Shown piece by piece: positions 1-5,389 of a stretch of DNA of 5,389 nt. The stretch covers positions 1 through 5,389 of the forward strand of contig JAIPKF010000119.1 of assembly GCA_021733705.1 (NCBI GenBank). Reading direction: 5' to 3'. How positions within the stretch are numbered: the first letter of the stretch is position 1; the number at the start of each line of letters is the position of its first letter. The position numbers and the translations under genes were made by a program. The stretch is from Chthoniobacterales bacterium (GTDB lineage: Bacteria > Verrucomicrobiota > Verrucomicrobiia > Chthoniobacterales > UBA6821). Below the pieces are notes generated by a model that was not told the origin of the DNA, ran no database searches, and was given only the letters and a program-made list of their open reading frames with translations.

Positions 1-665
1 ATTAAGATGTATGCATTATCAAGAACGACTTCCATAGACTCCGCATTTGTCACGAAGTAAGGAGAGAGGTAACCTTTGTCAAATTGCATACCCTCAACAA
101 CGTCAAGACTTGTCTCAATAGATTTTGCCTCTTCAACGGTGATGGTTCCATCTTTACCGACTTTTTCCATTGCATCAGCAATAATTTGACCAATCGTCTT
201 ATCCCAGTTTGCTGAAACGGTTGCTACTTGTGCAATTTCAGAACTATCTTTGACTTTTTTGCTAATACGGGCAAGCTCACCTACAATGGCATCAACCGCT
301 TTTTGAATACCACGTTGCAGAGAAGTTGGGTTTGCTCCAGCAGTGACATTCTTGAGTCCTTCACGGAAGATAGCCTCAGCAAGAACCGTTGCAGTGGTTG
401 TACCATCACCAGCAATATCACTTGTTTTGGAAGCAACTTCACGGACAAGCTGTGCACCCATATTTTCATAAGGACATTCCAGCTCAATTTCTTTAGCAAC
501 GGTAACACCATCTTTGGTGATAGTTGGGCTGCCAAATTTTTTGTCTAAGATCACATTGCGTCCAGAGGGTCCGAGTGTTGCTTTAACCGCTTTAGCGAGT
601 TTTTCAACACCACGGAGCAAAGCATGACGTGCTGCTTCGTCGAATTGTAATTGTTTTGCTGCCAT
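1..665 (-). CDS. groEL: Chaperonin GroEL (Hsp60), N-terminal 221 residues, cut by window edge
   Basis: GroEL is the ATP-driven cytosolic folding chamber: two seven-membered rings that enclose unfolded proteins under a GroES lid. Translating the minus strand from ATG at 665-663 gives a protein starting MAAKQLQFDEAARHALLRGV, which stays in register with E. coli GroEL numbering. The ATP-site residues D52 (in TITKDG, 48-53) and D87 (in GDGTTTATVLA, 86-96) are present. The equatorial domain runs to about 134 and the intermediate segment to about 190. The apical domain begins with VEGMQFDKGYLSPYF, whose Y199, Y203 and F204 match the E. coli substrate/GroES-binding positions. About 60% of a normal ~545-residue protein lies beyond the left edge, so the second equatorial half and the C-terminal tail cannot be judged. 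The gene follows groES by 49 bp. No Shine-Dalgarno is visible: the 19 bases before ATG are almost all A and T. Nothing visible suggests loss of function. Confidence 0.97.
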   Translation of the reverse strand, partial: MAAKQLQFDEAARHALLRGVEKLAKAVKATLGPSGRNVILDKKFGSPTITKDGVTVAKEIELECPYENMGAQLVREVASKTSDIAGDGTTTATVLAEAIFREGLKNVTAGANPTSLQRGIQKAVDAIVGELARISKKVKDSSEIAQVATVSANWDKTIGQIIADAMEKVGKDGTITVEEAKSIETSLDVVEGMQFDKGYLSPYFVTNAESMEVVLDNAYIL

Positions 666-714
666 AATAATAAATAAATTTAAATAAGTTGTTTAGAGTT
701 TTGTTTCAGCGAAA

Positions 715-1008
715 TTAACCGATAATACCAAGAATATCATCTTCGCGCATAATGAGGTAAGATTCACCGTCAACTTTGACTTCTGTGCCACCATATTTGG
801 AAATGAGAACAAGGTCTCCTTTCTTCACGGTAAACGCAATTTTTTTACCTTCATCATCGAGTTTGCCTGTTCCTAAGGCGATGACTTTAGCTTCCTGGGG
901 TTTTTCTTTAGCGGTATCTGGAATAATGATGCCACCTTTTTTCACTTCTTTCTCATCGACCGGTTGTACTAAAACGCGATCGCCGAGAGGTTGGATATTT
1001 ACTGCCAT
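715..1008 (-). CDS. groES: Co-chaperonin GroES (Hsp10)
   Basis: GroES is the heptameric lid of the GroEL chamber; it binds the apical domains through a flexible loop and drives enclosure of the substrate. The 97-residue protein has the full family length. It opens with IQPLGDRVLVQPVDE (residues 5-19), followed by the mobile loop with the GroEL-binding hydrophobic patch GGIIIP at 25-30. The roof-loop region is around 46-58 (GTGKLDDEGKK). The conserved core KKGDLVLISKYGGTEVKVDG spans 62-81, and the end is YLIMREDDILGIIG, the usual Cpn10 finish. The start is well supported: a strong GGAGGA lies 9 bases upstream. It sits between dnaK (84 bp upstream) and groEL (49 bp downstream) on the same strand, as expected for an operon producing lid and barrel together. 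Nothing is missing or unusual in the protein. Confidence 0.98.
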   Translation of the reverse strand: MAVNIQPLGDRVLVQPVDEKEVKKGGIIIPDTAKEKPQEAKVIALGTGKLDDEGKKIAFTVKKGDLVLISKYGGTEVKVDGESYLIMREDDILGIIG

Positions 1009-1017
1009 GTGTTTATT

Positions 1018-1023
1018 TCCTCC
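1018..1023 (-). promoter_or_regulatory. Strong Shine-Dalgarno of groES (GGAGGA)
   Basis: On the minus strand the sequence reads ACGGAGGAAATAAACAC directly before the groES ATG. GGAGGA is an excellent match to the 16S rRNA anti-Shine-Dalgarno and is 9 bases from the start codon. It fixes the groES start. It also stands out because dnaK and groEL in the same apparent operon have no comparable site. Confidence 0.85.
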
Positions 1024-1051
1024 GTATTTGTTGCTTTGGTTAGTTAATTGT

Positions 1052-1066
1052 AGCCGTATTACGACT
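1052..1066 (-). repeat. Small hairpin in the dnaK-groES spacer
   Basis: The minus strand contains AGTCG-TAATA-CGGCT, a 5-bp stem with one G-T wobble and a 5-base loop. It lies 27 bases after the dnaK stop and 43 bases before the groES start. No T-run follows it, so it does not look like an intrinsic terminator. It could be an mRNA processing or stabilising element that lets groES-groEL accumulate apart from dnaK, or it could be chance. The stem is short, so support is weak. Confidence 0.25.
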
Positions 1067-1092
1067 GTTAAAAATTAAAGTGTTATATTGAA

Positions 1093-3051
1093 TTATTTTT
1101 TCTTTTTATCATCATCAATAATTTCAAATTCTGCATCAACGACATCTCCCTCTTTTTTCTCTCCTGATTGAGATGAAGCATTAGCAGATCCAGCTTCAGA
1201 ACTGGCCTCTCCATGACTTGCCGTTGCTGCAGCTTTTTTGTAGAGTTCAGTACTAATTTCCTGGAATTTTGTTTGAAGTTTGTCATAAGAAGACTTGATA
1301 GCCTCAATATCAGATCCTTTAAGAGCCTCTCGAACAGCCACGATATCATCTTCCACTTCTTTTTTGGAAGCTCCATCAATTTTATCGCCAAGTTCTGTGA
1401 GTTGCTTCTCACATTGATACGCAAGAGTGTCAGCATTATTGCGAATTTCAATTCCTTCTTTAGCTTTTTTATCTTCCTCAGCATGTGCTTCAGCTTCATG
1501 TTGCATCCGTTCTACCTCCTCTTTGCTAAGGCCACTAGAACCAGTAATGGAAATTTTTTGTTCCTTGCCACTACCAAGATCCTTTGCTGTTACATGAAGA
1601 ATTCCATTTGCATCTATATCAAATGAGACTTCGATTTGTGGTACTCCACGAGGTGCTGGTGGAATTCCATCAAGATGAAAGACGCCAAGCTGCTTATTAT
1701 CTCGGGCAAGAGGGCGCTCTCCTTGAAGTACTTTAATTTCTACACCTGGTTGATTATCACTGTAGGTGGAGAAGGTCTGAGATTTCTTGGTTGGAATCGT
1801 TGTATTACGAGGAATCATTGCTGTTGCAACACCACCTGCTGTCTCGATAGAAAGTGTCAACGGTGTGACATCAAGCAGCAATACATCTTTCACATCACCA
1901 CGAAGGACCCCACCTTGAATAGCCGCACCGATAGCGACAACCTCGTCAGGATTTACCCCTTTGTGTGGCTCTTTACCTATAAGAGAACGAGCTGTATCAA
2001 TGACTTTGGGCATTCTTGTCATACCACCGACAAGAACCAATTCGCTGATATCTCCAGTATTCCAACCTGCATCTTTCAAACAATCTTTCACTGGTTTAAT
2101 TGTTCTTTGGAATAAGTCGTCAGTGAGCTGCTCTAGTTTGGAACGAGTCAATTTTTTCTGAATATGTTTTGGGCCTGTTGTATCAGCTGTAACAAAAGGC
2201 AAGTTGACCTCATACTCTTGAGTTGAAGAGAGTGCAATTTTCGCTTTTTCGGCTTCTTCTTTAATGCGTTGAACTGCATCAGGCTGTTTCGTGAGATCAA
2301 TAGAAGATTCATTTTGGAATTCTTTGATAATCCAATCCATGATTCGATAATCCCAATCATCACCGCCCAAATGAGTATCACCATTTGTTCCGCGAACTTC
2401 GAATACACCTTCACCCAATTCGAGTGCAGAGATATCAAATGTGCCACCACCAAGATCATATACTGCAATTTTCTCATCTTTCTCTTTTTCAAGACCGTAT
2501 GCCAAAGAGGCCGCAGTTGGTTCATTGATAATACGAAGAACCTCAAGACCAGCAATCTTACCGGCATCTTTCGTTGCGTTACGCTGTGAATCGTTGAAAT
2601 AAGCTGGCACTGTGATTACGGCTTGTGTAATTTTTTCACCGAGTTTTGCTTCCGCATCTGCTTTCAATTTAGCAAGAATCATTGCAGAGATTTCCGGTGG
2701 AGAATAAGTTTTAGGCTTCCCTTCTACTTCAACTTGAATATGAACATCACCATTAGCAGCTTTGACTAATTTGTAGGGAACGCGATCTTGTTCACCGCGT
2801 ACTTCATCAAACCGCATTCCCATAAAACGTTTTACAGAAGCAATCGTGTTTGTCGCATTGGTGATTGCTTGGCGTTTTGCTGCTTGTCCAACAAGACGTT
2901 CACCACTCTTAGTAAAAGCAACTACAGAAGGAGTGGTGGGAGCACCTTCTGAATTTTCGAGGACTACAGGCTCAGAACCCTCCATCACAGACATGCAGGA
3001 GTTCGTTGTTCCTAAGTCAATTCCTAGTATTTTTCGTGAATTAGTAGACAT
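1093..3051 (-). CDS. dnaK: Chaperone DnaK (Hsp70)
   Basis: DnaK is the cytosolic Hsp70: it binds exposed hydrophobic segments under ATP control, with DnaJ and GrpE as partners. The 652-residue product is full length (E. coli 638). Residues 1-385 form the nucleotide-binding domain: phosphate-1 loop GIDLGTTNSC (10-19), catalytic Lys at K74, NEPTAASLAYG (176-186), phosphate-2 loop DLGGGTFDIS (199-208, T204 matching the E. coli autophosphorylation Thr) and adenosine loop VLVGGMTRMPKV (339-350). The interdomain linker DVLLLDVTPL lies at 389-398. The beta-sandwich substrate domain follows to about 507, then the helical lid (508-607), a Ser/Ala/Gly-rich tail and the end DVVDAEFEIIDDDKKKK, close to the usual DVVDAEFEEV finish. 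No alternative in-frame start exists before an upstream stop at 3096-3094, although no Shine-Dalgarno precedes this ATG. It appears to head a dnaK-groES-groEL operon; rsmA lies 116 bp upstream. The partners grpE and dnaJ are not in the window. Confidence 0.98.
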   Translation of the reverse strand: MSTNSRKILGIDLGTTNSCMSVMEGSEPVVLENSEGAPTTPSVVAFTKSGERLVGQAAKRQAITNATNTIASVKRFMGMRFDEVRGEQDRVPYKLVKAANGDVHIQVEVEGKPKTYSPPEISAMILAKLKADAEAKLGEKITQAVITVPAYFNDSQRNATKDAGKIAGLEVLRIINEPTAASLAYGLEKEKDEKIAVYDLGGGTFDISALELGEGVFEVRGTNGDTHLGGDDWDYRIMDWIIKEFQNESSIDLTKQPDAVQRIKEEAEKAKIALSSTQEYEVNLPFVTADTTGPKHIQKKLTRSKLEQLTDDLFQRTIKPVKDCLKDAGWNTGDISELVLVGGMTRMPKVIDTARSLIGKEPHKGVNPDEVVAIGAAIQGGVLRGDVKDVLLLDVTPLTLSIETAGGVATAMIPRNTTIPTKKSQTFSTYSDNQPGVEIKVLQGERPLARDNKQLGVFHLDGIPPAPRGVPQIEVSFDIDANGILHVTAKDLGSGKEQKISITGSSGLSKEEVERMQHEAEAHAEEDKKAKEGIEIRNNADTLAYQCEKQLTELGDKIDGASKKEVEDDIVAVREALKGSDIEAIKSSYDKLQTKFQEISTELYKKAAATASHGEASSEAGSANASSQSGEKKEGDVVDAEFEIIDDDKKKK

Positions 3052-3079
3052 GCCGGAATAGTAGCATATCTCATGCCAG

Positions 3080-3118
3080 ATTACTTCTCTTCTTTAACTC
3101 GTTTTTAATGAGAGTAAT
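3080..3118 (-). promoter_or_regulatory. Imperfect inverted repeat in the dnaK leader, possible heat-shock control element
   Basis: On the minus strand ATTACTCTC is followed after 20 bases by GAGAAGTAAT. The arms pair over 9 bp with one bulged A. Nested inside is ACTC-11 bases-GAGT. The arm region TTATTACTC matches the left half of the CIRCE operator (TTAGCACTC) at 7 of 9 positions, but the opposite half does not match at the normal 9-base spacing. The element ends 28 bases before the dnaK start, between the rsmA stop and dnaK, where an HrcA operator or a structured leader would be expected. The inverted repeat is directly visible; its role is inference. I could not assign a confident -35/-10 pair here. 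Confidence 0.35.
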
Positions 3119-3167
3119 AAAAAATAGAGAGTGATGTTGAATTCTTTTAAAATATCAAAAAGAGATA

Positions 3168-4526
3168 TTATGTCACATTTTCCATATCACTAATGAGCCT
3201 TTTTGTCTCACTTAAGAATTTCTTTGCAACTATTTTAAAAAGCGGAGTGAATTCTTCAGGATGAGCATTCACCCATTGTTGAATTAACTCAGGATTAAAA
3301 AAGACACCTGTTTCAATTTCCCCTGGATCTAAAACAAAAGGACCCTCCGCAATGCCAACAAAACACTCCACAAACTCTTGTCCGGTTACTTCACTTGCCA
3401 GAATTCTATAGAAAGGTTGGAGTGGAACATTCACTCCCAGCTCTTCGTGCAATTCCCGATTTGCTGCCTCAAAATAGCTTTCACCAGCACCGACATGTCC
3501 AGCAACACTCGAGCACCAAAGACCTGCATGATTTTCTTTCCAGTAAGATCGCTTTTGAAGAAAAAGTTCACCACAACGATTAAAAATCCAAATATGAACA
3601 GCACGATGCAACAACTTATTCACATGAACAAAATGTCGCTCGTGCGTGCTAACAACAGCATCATTTTCGTCCACAACATCAAATAACTCCTCCTTAGATT
3701 CCGAAGTAATAGAGCTGACTTGATTAACCAAAAAGGACCACTCCTTAATATTGAGATTTTCGGCACGAATCTTCGGTGGATACCTTAGACAAGTTGCAAT
3801 TTCAAGCCATCGTGATGCAGGAATATTTAGCAAGGAGCTGAGTTGCTTACGTCGTGAGGAAAAACCGAGACGAACCATATTGCGAAAAAGAACCTCGTTG
3901 CATGGAGGAATTTCTTGGATAGGACGCCGTGATATTTTGACCACAGCCGATTCAACTCTAGGCCGAGGCCAGAAAACATCTGAAGGGACAATACGTATTT
4001 TTTTCACACACCAACGACGTCCCAACAAAATCGTAAGGGCCCCGTAATCGTCATTACCTGGAACTGCAGCTAACCTATTAGCAACCTCGTGTTGCAGCAT
4101 GAGAACAAGAGTGGAAGCGGGTGAAAGAGCTTCTGTGAAACAAGCAATAATAGCTGTGGAAGCACTGTAAGGAAGATTACCGATAACTTTTATCGGCCCA
4201 TAACCATAAAGTTCTCTCAAATCAATTTTAGCTGCATCTGCACTAATCACACGAACACGAGAGCTCTCATAACGTTGTTTTAATGCTGCTACAAAACGAT
4301 GATCTCGCTCAATAAGGGTAATGTGAGAAGCTGCAGAGGCAACAATATGCTCAGTGAGGGCTCCCATTCCGGGCCCAATTTCAACAATATGATCTCCTTC
4401 TTGAGGATTAGCATCAGCTACAATAGCTCGAGCTAAATTAGAATCCAAAAGAAAATTCTGACCTAGCATTTTACTCGGATAAACCCCTAATTCCTCTAGA
4501 TTTGCTCGCAGTTCGACTTTTGACAT
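3168..4526 (-). CDS. rsmA: 16S rRNA dimethyladenosine transferase RsmA (KsgA) fused to a C-terminal Nudix hydrolase domain
   Basis: This 452-residue protein joins two complete domains. Residues 1-270 are RsmA, which dimethylates two adjacent adenosines (A1518/A1519 in E. coli numbering) near the 3' end of 16S rRNA using S-adenosylmethionine during late 30S maturation. Visible motifs are LGQNFLLD (21-28), SAM loop EIGPGMGALT (49-58), acidic ERD (73-75), ADAA (96-99), catalytic GNLPY (116-120), QHEVANRL (145-152), PSDVFWPRPRVESAVV (181-196) and FSSRRKQLSSLL (222-233). Residues about 281-445 form a Nudix domain of the YfcD/isopentenyl-diphosphate-isomerase-like type. Its Nudix box at 343-365 fits GX5EX7REUXEEXGU exactly, with R357-E358 and metal-binding E361/E362. 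The linker is only about 10 residues (SSITSESKEE). Usual RsmA proteins are about 260-290 residues and lack this domain; the Nudix substrate cannot be told from sequence. The start gives the normal RsmA N-terminus, with only a weak GAG upstream. rsmA heads the minus-strand cluster, 116 bp before dnaK. Confidence 0.95.
   Translation of the reverse strand: MSKVELRANLEELGVYPSKMLGQNFLLDSNLARAIVADANPQEGDHIVEIGPGMGALTEHIVASAASHITLIERDHRFVAALKQRYESSRVRVISADAAKIDLRELYGYGPIKVIGNLPYSASTAIIACFTEALSPASTLVLMLQHEVANRLAAVPGNDDYGALTILLGRRWCVKKIRIVPSDVFWPRPRVESAVVKISRRPIQEIPPCNEVLFRNMVRLGFSSRRKQLSSLLNIPASRWLEIATCLRYPPKIRAENLNIKEWSFLVNQVSSITSESKEELFDVVDENDAVVSTHERHFVHVNKLLHRAVHIWIFNRCGELFLQKRSYWKENHAGLWCSSVAGHVGAGESYFEAANRELHEELGVNVPLQPFYRILASEVTGQEFVECFVGIAEGPFVLDPGEIETGVFFNPELIQQWVNAHPEEFTPLFKIVAKKFLSETKRLISDMENVT
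3687..3696 (-). promoter_or_regulatory. Intragenic Shine-Dalgarno-like site at the RsmA/Nudix junction
   Basis: The minus strand reads TAAGGAGGAG here, inside the codons for S277-K278-E279-E280 of the linker. Eight bases, TAAGGAGG, match the ideal Shine-Dalgarno. An out-of-frame ATG lies 9 bases after GGAGG (3679-3677) and opens only a 19-codon frame. An in-frame GTG for V285 (3674-3672) lies 14 bases after it. No in-frame ATG exists between M217 and M447, so a separate Nudix product would need this GTG. The site may be a relic of two once-separate genes, an active internal start, or a by-product of Lys-Glu-Glu codons. Confidence 0.3.
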
Positions 4527-4592
4527 AAGCTCTATCTATAAAAGAAGCCAGGTTTAGAATCCAGCTTAGAAAAGAGAGAATTTTACTACGAT

Positions 4593-4624
4593 TCATTCCC
4601 ATTTATTCGCAAGTTATTCACAAG
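4593..4624 (+). repeat. Helically phased DnaA-box-like repeats
   Basis: TTATTCGCAAG (4603-4613) and TTATTCACAAG (4614-4624) form a direct tandem repeat with 10 of 11 identical bases. A weaker relative, TCATTCCCA, precedes them at 4593-4601. The core ATTCNCA thus recurs at 4595, 4605 and 4616, about one helical turn apart. Against the DnaA-box consensus TTATNCACA the three words score 7/9, 8/9 and 9/9. The repeats are directly visible. Binding by DnaA is inference; no dnaA, dnaN or other usual origin neighbour is in the window. Confidence 0.5.
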
Positions 4625-4661
4625 AGAATTACCTTGGAGATTCAAAATTAAATGAGCCATC

Positions 4662-4697
4662 TTAACAACTTTTTTAACTTCACTGTTAACTTCCAAT
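4662..4697 (+). repeat. Three TTAAC units at 12-bp period
   Basis: The units are TTAACAACTTTT (4662-4673), TTAACTTCACTG (4674-4685) and TTAACTTCCAAT (4686-4697). TTAAC recurs exactly every 12 bases and the second and third share TTAACTTC. They start 38 bp after the DnaA-box-like cluster and are followed by a T-rich stretch. They could be iterons for a regulator of the divergent promoters or part of an easily melted region. A chance pattern in A/T-rich DNA is also possible. Confidence 0.45.
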
Positions 4698-4849
4698 TTT
4701 CATTATTTTTTACTATAAAAATGAACTGATATGTAAAACGGCAGAATAGATTGAATTTGATGCTGGAGTCTTTGTGAGCATAAATCTATAAGTGAAGAAC
4801 CACTCTTTATTTTAGTCTATCTATTCGAACTAAATATCTTAAGTTACTA

Positions 4850-5389
4850 ATGATGAAGCATTTAAGCACCTATTTCTATTGCTCAGGCACAACAGGAATT
4901 GAAGTAACTCTCTTTTTAATTTCCTTATTATTTTTTTATGGATGGCTTGCCGTTCGTGTTTCACATAAAGCTCTTTTAAAAACCGGAGCCTTTACATTAT
5001 GGGATGCTCTGGTTGCATCGCTCTTAACGGTATGGTTTTTGAGTCTGATTATCACTTCTTTAGGTAAAGATCAAAACATTACCCTCTCTGTAATTATCTT
5101 GAATGGGGCTCTCTATTTTTTAATGGTGGGAGGAATCTGTTCTTTTCTCTCACTACGGCATTTATCACCCATAAAACTTTTTGGCCTTGTACCAGCTTAT
5201 CCACTCAAAATGGTCAAAAAATCACTTCTTTGGTTACTTGTTACCTACCCACTAATCATGGCTAGCCAAGGTACCATTGAACTCCTATTTGGCAGCAGTG
5301 ATGACACCCAAGCAGTAGTGACTTATTTCTTAAATCACCCCGGTATAAAAGAACGTCTTGCCATTATTGTCATGGCGGTCATTGTGGCT
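4850..5389 (+). CDS. Probable CPBP family intramembrane metalloprotease, N-terminal 180 residues, cut by window edge
   Basis: The frame opens at ATG 4850 and stays open to the window end, 180 codons with no stop. The protein is strongly hydrophobic, with membrane segments at about 16-35, 50-71, 79-101, 124-142 and from 168 onward. There is no cleavable signal peptide; the first helix would act as the anchor. The segment HLSPIKLFGLVP (104-115), then a membrane helix, then DDTQAVVTYFLNHPGIKERL (151-170) leading into AIIVMAVIVA matches my recollection of bacterial CPBP proteins, in which the next residues are the EExxxR catalytic motif. That motif lies outside the window, so the family and activity are inferred. 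In bacteria these proteases have roles in membrane-protein or peptide processing; the substrate here is unknown. The start is the first ATG after an in-frame stop at 4793-4795; a second ATG follows at once (4853). No Shine-Dalgarno is visible. It diverges from rsmA. Confidence 0.72.
   Translation, partial: MMKHLSTYFYCSGTTGIEVTLFLISLLFFYGWLAVRVSHKALLKTGAFTLWDALVASLLTVWFLSLIITSLGKDQNITLSVIILNGALYFLMVGGICSFLSLRHLSPIKLFGLVPAYPLKMVKKSLLWLLVTYPLIMASQGTIELLFGSSDDTQAVVTYFLNHPGIKERLAIIVMAVIVA

Larger units (their letters stand above)
4527..4849. other. Divergent intergenic region, 323 bp, no gene seen
   Basis: This A/T-rich region separates divergent rsmA and the CPBP gene and must hold the start signals for both. 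I see no tRNA, no credible small gene and no clear -35/-10 pair. It holds three clusters of short repeats. The first, 22-46 bases upstream of rsmA, is a tandem pair, CCAGGTTTAGAAT (4548-4560) and CCAGCTTAGAAA (4561-4572). The second is a set of DnaA-box-like words at 4593-4624. The third is a set of TTAAC units at 4662-4697. A T-rich stretch with TACTATAAAA at 4711-4720 follows and could contain a -10 element for the plus-strand gene. The 5' part of the CPBP transcript may run through 4721-4849, where I see nothing definite. Confidence 0.6.

Noticed and set aside
776..1078. Open frame of 100 codons on the plus strand opposite groES
   Set aside because: It is fully antisense to a clear groES and its product resembles no known family; long antisense frames are common opposite conserved genes.
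1636..2115. Open frame of 159 codons on the plus strand opposite dnaK
   Set aside because: Antisense shadow of dnaK, rich in Cys, Trp and His in a way that does not look like a real protein. The same holds for the plus-strand frames at 1213-1626, 2269-2589 and 2846-3061.
3121..3167. Possible intrinsic terminator after rsmA
   Set aside because: A T-run occurs on the minus strand, but the sequence before it gives only very weak A/T pairing and no GC-rich stem.
3616..3624. Perfect DnaA-box word TTATTCACA
   Set aside because: It is a single copy inside the Nudix coding region with no partner nearby. It shows that such words also occur here by chance, which tempers the intergenic cluster.
3751..4047. 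Open frame on the plus strand opposite the RsmA domain
   Set aside because: Shadow of a firmly identified gene, with no recognisable domain.
4662..4720. Sigma-70 promoter for the CPBP gene
   Set aside because: TTAACA (5/6 to TTGACA) and TACTAT/TATAAA are present, but no pair has both good matches and 16-18 bp spacing, so no promoter was called.
4527..4850. tRNA, small RNA gene or attachment site in the intergenic region
   Set aside because: No cloverleaf, no conserved RNA motif and no flanking duplication was seen.

Overview
The window is a compact stretch of bacterial chromosome from a moderately AT-rich genome. Four genes lie on the minus strand and one cut gene lies on the plus strand. 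In transcription order the minus-strand genes are rsmA (ksgA) fused to a Nudix domain (4526-3168), dnaK (3051-1093), groES (1008-715) and the first 221 codons of groEL (665 to the left edge). Diverging from rsmA across a 323-bp intergenic region is the first 180 codons of a multi-pass membrane protein, most likely a CPBP (CAAX/bacteriocin-processing) family intramembrane protease. The right edge cuts it just before its catalytic motif should begin.

From memory of the families, the wording of the GroEL, DnaK and CPBP proteins looks like the PVC superphylum, probably Verrucomicrobiota (Opitutae-like). No ribosomal RNA or other firm taxonomic marker is present, so this is an inference.

The dnaK-groES-groEL block unites the Hsp70 and the Hsp60/Hsp10 chaperone systems. 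Gaps are 84 bp (dnaK-groES) and 49 bp (groES-groEL), which suits one heat-shock operon. No grpE, dnaJ or hrcA is in view. rsmA lies 116 bp upstream on the same strand with no convincing terminator between. The dnaK leader carries an imperfect inverted repeat where a heat-shock operator or RNA structure would be expected. Only groES has a strong canonical Shine-Dalgarno; dnaK, groEL and the CPBP gene have none, and rsmA has at best a weak one.

The points most worth a second look are: (1) the full-length RsmA plus full-length Nudix fusion, with a near-perfect Shine-Dalgarno sequence inside the coding region exactly at the domain junction; (2) the divergent intergenic region, which holds three DnaA-box-like words at 10-11 bp spacing, followed by three TTAAC units at exactly 12 bp spacing and then an A/T-rich tract; and (3) the inverted repeat before dnaK. 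I see no mobile element, CRISPR array, tRNA or rRNA, and no clear new defence or metabolic system.
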